NCBI GenBank assembly: GCA_029204225.1
Contig: CM055106.1
Span: 15,068,393 to 15,132,392 of the forward strand
DNA from: Diphasiastrum complanatum
Taxonomy: Eukaryota; Streptophyta; Lycopodiopsida; Lycopodiales; Lycopodiaceae
Direction: 5' to 3'
DNA length: 64,000 nt
In this document: positions 1-11,539 of the stretch, one piece after another
How positions within the stretch are numbered: the stretch's first letter is position 1
Layout: each line of letters starts with the position of its first letter
The notes under the pieces: generated by a model
The model's database searches: none
The model's input: the letters and a program-made list of their open reading frames with translations, nothing else
Told to the model about the DNA's origin: nothing
Position numbers and translations under genes: made by a program

Positions 1-595
1 GCACGAGAAAATCAGACAAGACACCCTAGAAGAACCTAAGCTTGCGCATGACGTGCCACAATACTTCAAGGATTATGATATGGATGAAGTAGTAGCATTT
101 GGGCCCAGAGCCAATAGAAGACACCTCCCAAGGGGCCAACATTTACGAAGGTCCGGCCTTTATGAAAGAGATAGATCTAGCAGAGGAAGGAGAAGAAAGT
201 CATATGGTATCTGTTGGAGAAGACGTAGAAGGAGAGGAACTCGAAGATCTTAAGGCCCTTCTCCGCAAATATCACAAGTGTCTTGTTTGGAATTACGCTA
301 AGCTAAAGGGCATATCACCAGATGTAGTGTTCCACACCATTCCACTGGTTGATGAAGAAAACCCGCCGTTATTAGCCCTTATCGATCTAATCCACACTAC
401 GTCCAGCTAATTCAATAAGAAATCAAAAAAGCTTCTCGATGTAGGACTCGTCGTCTACGAGATGGAACACACAAACTGGGTATTGCCTATAGTGGTAGTA
501 ACTAAGAAAAATGGAAAACTTAGAATCTGTGTGGACTACAAGAAGCTCAACTTAGTGACCAACAAGGACCATTTTCCCCTACCTTTCACAGAAAA
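1..595 (+). pseudogene. Ty3/gypsy pol fragment, N-terminal part of reverse transcriptase
   Basis: This is the remnant of a gypsy polyprotein. It reads ELEDLKALLRKYHKCLVWNY, followed by a VFHTIPL segment, and after a frame change [27 protein letters not shown] and DHFPLP. These are the linker and first RT motifs of plant Ty3/gypsy elements, whose RT copies element RNA into DNA. At least one frameshift lies near 400-415. The catalytic YxDD part, RNase H and integrase are absent. The sequence stops at about 595, where LTR-like sequence begins. It is related to the fuller gypsy pol at 20.4-23.2 kb but is not identical to it. It is dead. Confidence 0.85.
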
Positions 596-1104
596 TGTGT
601 GAAAAATTGTCAACTAGTTTTGTTAGTTTTGTTGGTTTATTGGCATTTTTGGAGTCCAACTTGAAATCTCAACTTAGAGATAGTTTCATATTTGTCAATA
701 AGGGCCTAAATAGTGGATTTACTATTTTTGGCAAGTAGATAAGTGGATGAGGTCGGATTTGGACCCATTCTAATTGGCTAATTTTGGTACATTGCATCTA
801 GACTAGATTTTCTAGGTTTTTGATGAAGTATCTAGAAGTTTTCAAATTAGGTCAAGTTTGGGGCAAGTGGTCAAATGAAATTTGGAATCTATAAATAGCT
901 ATAAAAATGTGGAGAAATCATTTTCATGTTCTCATTTTTTATGAAAAAACTTTTCTCTTTTGATTCTATGTCCATCTCATGTGTCTCTCTTGATATCTTG
1001 AATATCTTGAGTTTCTATGTGTAGAATGTTGATTTTATGGTTGATCTAGCTTTCACACGTGTGAAGTACTATACTTTACTGCTGCTGTATGGACATGGAC
1101 AATA
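594..1104 (-). repeat. copia-type LTR fragment
   Basis: The plus strand starts TGTGTGAAAAATTGTCAACT and holds a TATA-like CTATAAATAGC near 888 and a CACACGTG core near 1055. The start and order of motifs match the LTR at 34,717-35,381, read on its complement, which begins TGTGAGAAATTGTCAAC. The minus-strand copia RNase H that follows fits a 3' LTR position only loosely, and the far end is not defined. No TSD was found. Confidence 0.55.
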
Positions 1105-2447
1105 CTAAATCATATCTAAGTTTTTATGATTAAATCTTCTAGCTATTTCTAGATGTGCAACCAATTTTGGCCCAAGATCATGTTGATCCACTAATGCGTT
1201 TTGCATATGTATTTTTTCACATGATATCAGAGCAGGTTTCAGGCCAAAGTTGGTGGAATTGCCAAATCTAGAGGTGGATTTTGTAGCATTCATGACAGCA
1301 ATGTACTCTAATTCGATTGATGAAAATGCTATTGAGGTCTGCTTTCGGTTGTTCCAAGAGATTGGGCCTTGATTGTATAAAAATACAAATCTAGAAGTCA
1401 ACCTTATAATATCGATATCTCCGACCCAATCTGCATCTGTATATTTTTCAAGTATGTTAGTAGATTGGCTGTCTCCATAATAGATGCTAAGATATTTGGT
1501 TGCTTGGACGTATTTCATGACTTTTGTGAGTGCTTTCCAATGGGCTAGACCCGGATTTGATAGGAACTAGTTGAGTGAAGTGATCAAATATGCAAGGTCG
1601 GGTCAAGTGCAAATCATTGCATATATCATTGAGCCAATGATGGAGTAAAATGGATATTGCTTCATCTCCTTCTTTTCTGTCTCAATTTGAGGAGATTGTT
1701 CCTTTGATAGCTTCAATCCAAAGTCGAGTGAAAGAGACTTGATTTGTAGTTGGCCACTCCATACCTCTCTGCACGTTGGTGAGATATCTCTGCTGACTGA
1801 TGAATATCAGTTTTATGGGTCGGCTTTGAAAATTTTCTATTCCGAGACAATAGTGAGCTGGACCCATATCAGTCATTTTGTACTCCTTGGCCAACATGCA
1901 TTTTATTTTATTCATCAGATTCAGATCGTTACTGAATAATAGTGTATCATCCACATAGAGAATGATGATGAAGAAATTCGATACAGATTTGAAGTAGACA
2001 TTTGAGTCTATGGAGTTTGGAATAAAACCATTCTCAATAAGTAACGTATTTATTTTCAGAAACCAGACTCTAGGTGACTGTTTTAGCCCATAGAGTGCCT
2101 TGTGAATTTTGCATACAAGGTGTTGCTTACCCCTCAGCTTGTATCATTTTGATTGTGACATGAAAATTTTCTCTTCAATGGTCCCGTTGAGGAAAGCAGT
2201 CTGGACATCCATTTGATGGACTTCAAGATCTGCCGCAACTGTGAAGGAGAGTAGCAAACGGATTGAAACATGCTTGACAACTGGGTTGAAGGTCTCAAAA
2301 TAATCCAGATCTGGAATTTGGGAATAGCCTTTGGCAACCAGTCTAGATTTGTATCGATTTAGCCTTCTTTCAATATCATACTTTACCATGAATATCCATT
2401 TGCATGGAATTAGATTTTGATCCTTTGGCAACTCGGTGACTGTCGCA
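1105..2447 (-). pseudogene. Ty1/copia pol fragment: reverse transcriptase to RNase H
   Basis: This is a minus-strand copia pol remnant. From 2447 downwards one reads ATVTELPKDQNLIPCKWIF, then [19 protein letters not shown] and LEVHQMDVQTAFLNG (copia RT). The YVDD area follows as MDDTLLFSNDLNLMNKIK near 1950, and then RNase H with YTDADWVGD and SSIELEYIAV. The reading breaks between three frames, with stops near 1680 and 2130, so no protein is made. The product would be the C-terminal half of a copia polyprotein. Gag, protease and integrase are missing. It borders a GA microsatellite at its 5' side. Confidence 0.88.
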
Positions 2448-2502
2448 AAGTGTTAATGCAGAAGATAGGTCTAGAATGCTCAGGGGTGTTCAAGCTCGCA
2501 GG

Positions 2503-2628
<126 letters not shown>

Positions 2629-2629
2629 A

Positions 2630-3304
2630 ACTATTTAAACGCTTCTGATAATTCTGATTTTCAATGAATTAATCTGTATGAATATGAACAGCTATTTATA
2701 CTAAGAAATTAGGTCGTCAATTGCGATTGCCAGTTGGCTGGTGATCCGCTGGCATCCATCCAGTCCTTGCCGTTGATTGTTGATAAGCGGTGAAATTGGT
2801 TGTAAACGTTGTCTGCATAAATGAACCAAAATTGTAGCTCTGCAGAAATGAACTAAAACAACCACAGGCGACACTATCAAGTTTCTCACAAAATGGTGAA
2901 AAAGCCGAAGGTGCCCTTAAATCTCATTTAGGGTTGTCCCACACTTTGCCAGAGTCATTTTCCTAACATTTGAGGCTCTTTGGAAAAGGCAAAAAATGCG
3001 ACTCTGCATATTTGCACGAGATTCCTGACAAGCAAAAAATACGAAAAAAAGCGACACTGCATTTTTACATGAGATTTTTGTCAGGCCAAAAATGCGAAAA
3101 AGACGACACTGCATTTTTATACGAGATTTTTTTCAAGCGAAAAATGTGACACTATCATAAACTCTATGTAATTCTGCAGATTGTGTAAAACACTTGTAAT
3201 TCCGTAGATTGTATAAACACATGGGAAAATCTGCGGAACTGGATAAACAATGGATGAAGATTAAAATCGATTAGACGATTGGTAAGAAGGAGAATAATCC
3301 AACA
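2630..3304 (-). repeat. LTR of the copia element at 3.3-7.9 kb (5' part unclear)
   Basis: The block ends ATAATCCAACA, followed directly by a pyrimidine-rich CTTCTCCTTAATCTG (the reverse complement of a polypurine tract) and then copia RNase H sequence. That makes it the 3' LTR of a minus-strand element. The same end and flank occur at 6,826 and 9,448. Several short direct repeats of the type GCGACACTGCATTTTTA lie at 2,990-3,150. The other end is obscured by the GA tract. Confidence 0.6.
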
Positions 3305-5603
3305 CTTCTCCTTAATCTGAATCCTTGAATGCCTTGACCTTCAAACTTAGTTTTATACAAAATCTTTTGTGTGACTCCAAACTTAATGCTTTAGTAAAAA
3401 CATCTGTTGTCATATCTTGCGTTCTACAGTACTGCAATCTGACGTCTTCGTTGATAACTTTGCTTCTAATCAAATGATACGTCAGTTGAATGTGCTTACT
3501 CCAGAAATGAAATCTAGGGTTGGCTGATAAAGCGATGGCGCTTTGATTACCACAAAATAATGTCGTCGGAGCATATTGATTCAGACCGATATCTGAGAAT
3601 AAGTTCCTTAACCAAATTGCTTCCTTTGTAGCTTAAGAGACTGCGATATGCTCTGATTCAGTGGAAGATAGAGCTGCTGAAGGTTGTTTGCGACTGGTCT
3701 AGGAAATCAGACCATTGTTAAGGAAGAATGTAAATTTGGAAGTAGATTTACGAGTGTCTACATCTCCTGCCCAACTCGCTTCTATGTAACCACTGAGGAG
3801 ATTGAGTTTGTCATTGTCGATTGCTCCATAACAGATGCAAAAGTCCATAGTAGCTCAAAGATATCTCATGACTCTGATAAGAGCCTTCCAATGTGTTATA
3901 CCAGGATTAGTCATAATCTGATTGAGGGAGTTGTCAACAAAAGCTATGTCTGGCTTGGTACAGATCATGGCGTACATAAGAGATCCTATAATAGAATGGT
4001 CAGGATACTCACGCATCTGCTGCTTCTCATGAATTATTTGGGGACACTGGTCCTTTGACAATTTGAGTAATGGTTCCATTGGTGAGAGAGCTAACTTGCA
4101 ATTGATCAGATTATATCTGACTAAAATGTTGTAGGTGTACCTTTGTTGTGTAATGTAGATCAACTTTTGTTTTTTTGTCTCTGTGGATTTGTATACCAAG
4201 GCAAAAATGTCAAATTCAAAAGATAGCATTGTCTTCTCCTCTTTTATCAGATCGGTCCTATTGCTGAAAAACAATGTATCATCCACGTATAATGTGATAA
4301 TGATAAAAGATTGCTGCATTGCATTGAAGTAAATGTTTGAATCTGAAGAGCTAGGTGTATAGCCGTGATTAATGAGGAAAGTATTGATCCTTTGAAACCA
4401 TGCTCGAGCAGATTACTTCAAGCCATAAAGTGCCTTATGGAGTTTACAAACATGATTGTGTTTACCAACAATAATATAACCTTCGAGTTGCACCATGTAA
4501 ATGTCTTCTTTGATAACTCCGTTGAGATATGTTGTTTGTACATCCATTTAATGTATTTCCAACTTTGCTGTAGCGACAAATGATAGCAAAAGTCGAATAG
4601 AAGAATGCTTGACTACTGGATTGAAGGTCTCAGTGTAATCGATGTTGTATATCTGAGAAAAACCTCTGGCTACTAGTCATGGCTTTCTTCTGTTGATGTT
4701 TCCATATGCATTGTACTTGACTTTGAAAATCCATTTGCAATCAACTACGTTTCTGCTAGTAGGTAATTCGACAATTGTCCATGTCTGGTTCTTGATAAGA
4801 GATGAATACTCTTTATCCATAGCTTTTTTCTAAAAATCTGAGTCTGACTGACTGAGTGCCTCTTGGACAAATGTCAGTTCTTGAACTAGGTAGGCTGTAG
4901 ACTCGTCGATATACCGGTCGGGTGGTCTACTAGTCCTTGAAGATCTTCTGGGTAATACAGGAGTTGATCGTTTCTATCGTACTATAGTTGCTGAACTATA
5001 ACATCATCATCTTCTGATCCACCATTCATTCATTGTTCGTCGAAAGTAGAAGATCTTGGACCTTCAATGGGAATAGTTGACTGCAGAACTAGAAAGTTCA
5101 AAGCGTTAGGAGAATCTGACAGGTCGGCTACATGGGAACTGCCCTTTCCTTTGAGGTCTTGACATCCCGGCTAGTGAATATCTTCGACTCGGTGGGATCG
5201 AACAACTTGTAGGCTTGATCTGAAGTAGTGTAGCTGATGAAAACACACTTGATACTCTGGAAGTTGAGCTTCTTCTTGAGATCACGAGGTATCTGCGCAA
5301 AAGGTAAAAAACAAAAACTCGTAAGTTTGATAAAGAAGGTTTGGTATTTGTCCAAACTTCGAATGGTGTTTTGTTTGAGAGGCCTTTAGTAGAACATCTG
5401 TTCTAAATATAGGTTTTTGTTGAAACAACTTCAGCCTAGAAGGACTTCGGAAGTGTCACATGTGATAACATGCACTTTGCCGATTCAGCTAAGGTTTTGT
5501 TCTTTCTCTCAGCAAGACCATTTGACTGAGGCGAATAGGAAGTGATGTATTGTTGCTCAATGTCGTTGTTAAGACAGTAGTCCTTGAATTCATTGGAGAT
5601 GTA
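3305..5603 (-). pseudogene. Ty1/copia pol, 3' half: integrase C-terminus, RT, RNase H
   Basis: Read from 5603 downwards on the minus strand. The integrase end has EYISNEFKDYC and SPQSNGLAERKNKTLAES (catalytic Glu in NGLAERKN). The linker and RT have [23 protein letters not shown], a MDVQT segment and the active site LYVDDTLFF near 4,290. Next come GSLMYAMICTKPDIAF and an RNase H remnant down to 3,305. Numerous stops and frame changes (for example near 4,420, 4,550 and 4,670) make it non-functional. It continues upstream at 6,832 beyond a solo LTR. Pyrimidine-rich sequence at 3,305-3,320 is the PPT complement. Confidence 0.9.
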
Positions 5604-6831
5604 TTCTCTATTGAGAAAAGAGAGGAGAGGAACAAGAGAGATAGTTGTGTGTGAGAAACAAACAGAAAATAGCTCAAAAAGAAAGACAAACACGAACGAG
5701 AAGCAAAACTTGAACAAGAAATGAAACTTGAACGAAAAGTGTTCATGCGCAGTAGAATGAGCTATATGACTCTTTCCCTAAGCATGACTATGCCTATCAG
5801 AACAAAAAGAATGTTAGTGAAGGAAATCACGGTCGTTCTAATTACGTAGCCAAACATTAATTAATAAAGCACCAGAAGAATAATTTGTCGTGAACAGCTA
5901 GACAAATTATGTGTCGCGGATGATTCGTGAAGGGCTAGACTGAGCTCGACTGATAATCAGTCACAAATGATTCGCGAAAGGCAAAAGTAACTACTAGTTG
6001 TCTAAAACTAGATTACCAAATTGAGCAACTAGAAAAGTCAGACAGAATGAAAACAGGCATAGCAACATTGACACATATTTGAACGCAGAACAGAGAGCTA
6101 TTATCAGATTAAGTATATCAAATATACATGTCAATAATGCGGTAGAGCACAAGACAATAGCGGGCGAAACCGCATGCTCTACAAAGCTAATTCAATCTGT
6201 AAAGTAATGAAACCTATTATTGACAATAAAGAATCAATGCACAAGGCATCTACTTCGTCTATCTCTAATAAGCTTCTGATACTAGATTTACACACGCTTA
6301 TCTTAATCTCTCAATCAATCATCTCTCTTGATCAATCTTCGTCCATCAATCAATCTGATTATGCAGATGGTATTCAGTATATATACACAATGTTATAGGT
6401 GTGCAGATGAAAAAAGTACAAAGTGGATGTGTTGTCTGTAGGAGATTGTGGTTGGCTACAGTCATTGTCTAGTTTGTTAGCGCAGCTGCATTTGGTGAGC
6501 ATGAAAAGGGTGCGACATCAGCCTTTGCTGAAGTGAACGTTGGTGAAGATGCAAAAAATACGTCACACTTACGAAATGCCTCAGGATTGATTTATAGGGT
6601 GCCTTTTCTTTCTAGAGCACCTTCGGCATTTTGTAAGAAATGTCGCCTTTTTCGCCTGTCACCAAAACATGTGTAAAAGCACAATATCACGATTTTTTCA
6701 TCTTTTTTTCGCCTGTGAGATTTTACATGTAAATATACAGACTGCGCGACAACGGGAGTAAAATTGCAGCATGAATGGAGGTAGATTAAAATGGAATTTA
6801 GGAGAGTAGAGAAAATGAATCCAACATTCTC
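5604..6831 (-). mobile_element. Solo copia LTR inserted in integrase gene, 5-bp TSD TTCTC
   Basis: A single LTR of 1,218 bp (5,609-6,826) interrupts the integrase codons. On both sides the target reads TTCTC (5,604-5,608 and 6,827-6,831). On the minus strand the host codons run up to LDNGRE, then the LTR TGTTGGATTC... begins, and the codons resume with REYISNEF. The other terminus is decayed (TATTGAGAAAAGAG where related LTRs have TGTTGGAAAGAG). No internal domain remains, so it is the product of LTR-LTR recombination after insertion. Confidence 0.9.
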
Positions 6832-7880
6832 TCCCGTTATCTAGCCTCAGTGCTTTGATTCGTTTGCCAGCCTGATTCTCAGCATGCTCTTTAAATTGTC
6901 TGAATTTGATGAAAGCCTCTGATTTCTATTTAATAAAATAAACAACTGTTCTTCTGGAGAATTCGCCAATAAAGATAATGAAGTACTTTGCATTTAGTAA
7001 TGAAGGAGTTTGCATAGGTCCACATATATCTGTATAAACAACATCTAACAGATCTTTTGCTGCATGCATATGGTTTGATCTAAAAGGAGTCCTAGCCTGC
7101 TTTCCAAAGATATAGCTATGACAGACAGGGAGATCGACCTTACCAGAAGGATAGTCGAGATCAAGGACTATGGATTGTTTGGTGCTCAAAATAGATGCAT
7201 GATTCACGTGTCCTAAGCAATGATGCCATAATAATGCTTTATTGACTTGAATAGAGGTTTTCAAGGCTTGACTAGACTCAAAATAACAGTGTGTCAATCT
7301 ATATAAGTAACCCTGCCTCTTGTCGAGTGCAAGGATCTTATCACTCCTATTAATAATTTTGCATTGATCAGATTCGAATTCTACCTTATGACCTAAATCT
7401 GTAATTCTACTCACTAATAACAGATTTGTAGAGAGTTTAGGAACATACAAAACCTTTGATAGTAATTTGAATTGATCATGCTAGAATCGCAATCTTACAG
7501 TACCTTCACCTTTAATAATGTGAGTACTATTGTCACCAAGATGAACAAATTTCTTCATGTTGTAAAGAGTGTAGGAGTTGAAGATCTCACATTGATTGGT
7601 CATATGTTGAGTTGCTCCAGAATCCAGAAACCATGAATCATCCAAAAATGCACTTTGATGTTTGACCATGAATGCGCCTTCATCTACTTCAACCAGGGGA
7701 GCATTCTCTGCTGATGGAAATGAAGCTATTTTAGGCTCATTATATCACTCATTCATGGTCAAGTCATCAAGTGTTGATGATATCTTCTGGAAAGATGGAG
7801 ATGGAGGCTCATTCATTGATATAGCATTGGATGATAACTTGAAAAGAGTTTTGGCCCAGATGGAATTCGGGGCTTGACTG
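6832..7880 (-). pseudogene. Ty1/copia gag end, protease, pre-integrase and integrase N-terminus
   Basis: Minus strand, in order. A gag end reads GAFMVKHQSAFLDDSWF. The aspartic protease has FLDSGATQHM with catalytic DSG. A GAG-pre-integrase zinc region has LWHHCLGHVNHAS and LPVCHSYIFG, where the last expected Cys is replaced by Tyr. The integrase core has VVYTDICGPMQTPS (first Asp), KYFIIFIGEFSRRTVVYFIK, then after a stop KSEAFIKFRQFKEH and LRLDNGRE (second Asp), where the solo LTR interrupts. It joins with the 3,305-5,603 block to give one old copia polyprotein. The stop after YFIK, the LTR insertion and the zinc-ligand loss show it is dead. Confidence 0.9.
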
Positions 7881-8442
7881 TTGGACATTGCCGGCTATAT
7901 CAGACCTACAATCCTCCAGAGTGTAGACAGACACTACTGACCTATGTTTAAATTATTTCAACATTCAACAAGATTGAACCAGAGTGTGAAATAAGTAGAA
8001 CAATTAAATCAAATACACAAACAATAAGCAGACAATAAAGCATTCGAGATCAAACAACTTAGAACAATTTTGTGCCTAACAGCTACAACATCATCTATTG
8101 ATCATCTTTATTCAAAGCACTGTGTGACAAACCCACATAGTGCGTCGACGTGAGAGAAGCTATGTCTCTCATGAACTATGTCTCGCTTACTAGCGGACTT
8201 TTTGGATCTCTCTGATCATTGATACTTACTCGTATCTTCTTCTTATGACTATTTAGCATATGACAACATGGTGCCTACATAATCATCATATATTAAGAAT
8301 AACATTTGGACTGATAGATTAAGCAATCTAAAAACTAATCACAGATTACAAGAATGGTTGATTAGGCACATCCTAATGTTCCTTTGGATGATGTCAGTAG
8401 AATCAGAGATTATACTTTATGGTATTTCTTTAATTTTTCTTA
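7881..8442. other. No gene seen; AT-rich sequence between gag remnant and LTR
   Basis: The stretch begins TGTTGGACATTGCC, which resembles an LTR start, directly after gag codons. It has no coding signal, no PBS and no second terminus I can recognise. It may be another LTR fragment. Confidence 0.4.
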
Positions 8443-9448
8443 TTTTGGAAAGAGAGTTGTTGAAAGATAACTCGAAAAGAAATGAACTCAAATGAAAAAC
8501 ATTCATGCACAGCGGAATAAGTATATCCCTCTTTCCTCATGCATGACTACGCCTATTAATTTTGAACAAAACATTAGTGATAGAAATCAAGTTCTATTTG
8601 ATTACGTAGCCAAACATTAACCATCAAAACATCAGACAAGAAATTTGTTGCGGAGAGCTAGACAAATTATTAGTTGCGAATTAGTTAGACTAATAATAAT
8701 TCGCGAAGAGCAAACCGACAGACTAAGCAATTAGAAAGTCAGACAGAACGTAGAAAGGCATTGTTGTATTGACACAAATCTGAACGTAGAACCAAACAAA
8801 GCTGTAATTAGATTAAGTATAATGAAATATACAAGTCAATAATGCAGGTGAGCACAAAACAATAGCGGACGTAACCGCGTGCTTCACAAAGCTAATCACA
8901 ATCTTTAAAGGTGATGAACCCATTACTGACAATCCATCTGGAAGAAAGAATCAATGCGCGAAGGCATCTACAATGTATGTCTCTGAATTACAAGTCATGT
9001 TTTGTTCTATCTTCTGTTATTTGAATACTCAGATGGTATTCAATATATAACATAAGTTTTATAGGTGTGCAGATGAAGAAGGTACAAAAGTGGTTGTGCT
9101 GTCTGTGGGAGATCGTGGGTGGCTGTTGTGTTGTCAAATCTGATTGCACAGTGAGCGTGAGGAGGCCACGACGTCGGGCTTCACTTAAGTTCACACTGGT
9201 GGAAATGCGAAAATTGCGACACTCCATCCAATGCCTTAGAAAATCATTTGTAAGGTACCTTCGCATTTCTATAAAGGCACCTTCGGCTTTTGTAGGACAC
9301 CTTCGGCATTTGTAGAGCAATGTGGCATTTTTCGTCTGTCATAAATTACGTGTAAAAACACAGTGTTGCATTTTTCGTAAAAATACAGTAGCATGAATGG
9401 AGGCAGATTAACATACGATTTATGAGAGTAGAGGAGATAAATCCAACA
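8443..9448 (-). repeat. copia LTR, left member of the pair flanking element X
   Basis: It begins TTGGAAAGAGAGTTGTTG and ends ATCCAACA. A C-run and CTTTAATCTGAATCC (PPT complement) and copia RNase H remnants follow at once, so it is a 3' LTR of a minus-strand element. It is collinear with 18,982-19,782, sharing for example GATTACGTAGCCAAA and CATCAGACAAGAAATTTGT. No PBS is present on its left side, so it is not clearly the 5' LTR of the 3.3-7.9 kb copia. Confidence 0.75.
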
Positions 9449-10405
9449 CCACCACCACCCCCCCCCCCCCCCTTTAATCTGAATCCGTGACTGCCTTGAT
9501 CTTCAGACTAAGCAATGCACAAAACTTGTTATGTGCATTAACACTTAATGCCTTTGTAAATATATCTACAACCATGTCCTTTGTTGTACAGTACGTGTGA
9601 AAGATTTCAGATCCTTAAGATCCAATCTACTTAAATGATCTTTGGTTAGAAAGAGAAATACACTACCAATCTCACCAATGTAGAAAAATCAGCATCTATA
9701 CACAATTTGAGATGCAAACACTAATAGAACTAGATCAAACTTGAATGAAATGATTATTTACTGTTGCTGTCCGTACAAAACCAACAAGCTATTGTATTTC
9801 ACACGTGTGGATCCAAAAATAACAAATATAGATCATTCTACACATAGAATTGCAAGCAATCACCAATGGATAGTAGAACCCAAGAGAACCATGTATAAGC
9901 ATGAAATGAGATAGAGAAGAGAGAAGATCACTCTCTCCACGAGTTACGTCCTTTTATAACAGGTCCAAACCCTATTTGGCCACTTGGCTTTCCCACCAAA
10001 ATGCTAACCCTACTAATTTTGGGTCTAGATTCAATGTACTCAACTTATTCAAATTGAATCTACTCAAACTCGCATTCTATCTTTCCCACACTTTCAAAAA
10101 GTGTTTATTCAGATGAAATTTAGACTAATGAACTTTGAAAAGTCAACCTCTCAGTCTAAAACAAGTTTTGGCCTCAATATGCCAAATATGCAAAATATTG
10201 CAAAATGTGATGAACCTAGTTGAATCTTTCACAGTACGTTAAGCTTACCTCCTTGTTGAAAACCTTGCCCCTAATATAGTAATATTGAATTTCAATGTAC
10301 TTACTCCTAGAGTGAAATGTAGGTTGGCCGATAATGCAATAGCACTCTGATTATCACATAATGTGATTGTAGGGCTGTATTGATTCAAACTAATTCAGAT
10401 TTAAT
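9449..10405 (-). pseudogene. copia RNase H remnant split by a solo LTR
   Basis: The sequence at 9,449-9,595 and 10,234-10,405 parallels 3,305-3,600 (copia RNase H end), for example the segment around ATGTACTTACTCCTAGAGTG versus ATGTGCTTACTCCAGAAATG. It breaks off at about 10,405, where element X begins. There is a 15-C run at 9,458-9,472. Confidence 0.7.
9591..10238 (-). mobile_element. Solo LTR (638 bp) with TSD GTACG
   Basis: The LTR occupies 9,596-10,233. It begins TGTGAAAGATTTC and ends GAATCTTTCACA, so the termini form an almost perfect inverted repeat. GTACG flanks it at 9,591-9,595 and 10,234-10,238. On the minus strand a TATA-like GTTATAAAAGG and the CACACGTGTG palindrome (near 9,800) are present. 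It belongs to the same LTR group as 12.7-13.5 kb and 34,717-35,381. Confidence 0.92.
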
Positions 10406-10469
10406 GTTTTTAGAGTTAGCATTTTTTTTAAATTATATTTTTCTTGTGATGTTTTTGTTTGTTTTGCAG

Positions 10470-11412
10470 ATTTGTATCCATCAAATTTTGTTGAATGGCA
10501 AAGAGTTCAATCGATTGCAGGAATAATCGATGTCATACATTTGGATATCGGTATTTTACAATAGAAAGGTTCTCCAAAATCACTTTTAGATCTAGGAGTT
10601 TTCTTTTATGATCACACCTATTCTTTTGATAAAAATAATTTAGTTGGTAGATTAGAGCCATATCCTCTACCATATTTTTTGAGTGAGGAATGGATTTCTC
10701 TTGATGCAGCAATTTCAGAAAGTTTTTGATCTAGGCTATATATCAATATTCAGAGTATATTAAAATGTAGCACTAGATCAAAGAATAATAGATTAAGTTG
10801 GTATTTATCTTTTACTATTTTTGTTGATTTTTTTTCCAAATGCAATGTTTGAAAAACGAAAACAATGTTTATTTGTAAGGACTTGAGTGCTGAAATTATT
10901 GCCGAGTTGTTGGATGATGGTTGGGATACGAAACATAATCAGCAAGTTGAGTGCAGAGTATGTTACTCATCAATGACATTTAGATATCACATCGAAAAAC
11001 AAATGCTCACTTTGCTGCTGTATTATAGAAGATGGACTAAATGCAAAAATGTTTGGAAGTCACTTGATCAAGATTTTGGTATAAACTCTCAAGAGAAACG
11101 TCAGATAACTGTAAAAAGAAATGACAACATTCTTGCAATGGTTGAGGTCGAGGAAGATTGGTGTCTCAATCACATTCGATCAGAACTAGACATGTTGCAA
11201 TTCGATCTACCTCAATACTATCAATTTCGATTGAATGATGTACAGGTACGTTATGCCATATGAAAATATTCCTTTTTTTCTATTTCTAAGTGAAACAGTT
11301 CAAAAAGTATATTAACAAAAAAAATTTCTCTTGTGCAGGTAAGAGTAAGTCAAGAAGAACATATAAAATACAAAGACATTGGTCCATTGAAATTGAGGAC
11401 CCATAGATTATG
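10470..11412 (+). CDS. Unknown ORF of element X, spliced, ubiquitin-like C-terminus possible
   Basis: I do not recognise this protein. A first block, about 10,470-10,735, reads DLYPSNFVEWQRVQ and later LVGRLEPYPLPYFLSEEWI with one in-frame stop. The main open block (10,865-11,245) includes KDLSAEIIAELLDDGWDTKH, CRVCYSS and RRWTKCKNVWKSLDQDFGI. It ends with a GT donor (CAG|GTACGT), and a TTGTGCAG acceptor precedes 11,339. The last exon encodes VRVSQEEHIKYKDI and stops at 11,412. The segment DWCLNHIRSELDML...YYQFRLNDVQV resembles the spacing of ubiquitin-like/PB1-like domains, but this is a guess. It lies directly at the left border of element X, next to the truncated copia. Earlier stops suggest decay. 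Confidence 0.5.
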
Positions 11413-11539
11413 AACAATGGAATTTTGTATTATGTAATACAATTTTTTTGTATACGTCATTTTTGAAAATATATGAACCACTTTTTATATAAGACTCTTT
11501 CATTTTTATGATCTCCATTTCCATGGTGCAGAACACAAT

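Noticed and set aside
1218-1232. TGATATCAGAGCAGG looks like a primer-binding site next to the LTR fragment at 594-1,104
   Set aside because: On the minus strand it is the coding sequence for LKPALIS of copia RNase H. The similarity to a PBS is chance.
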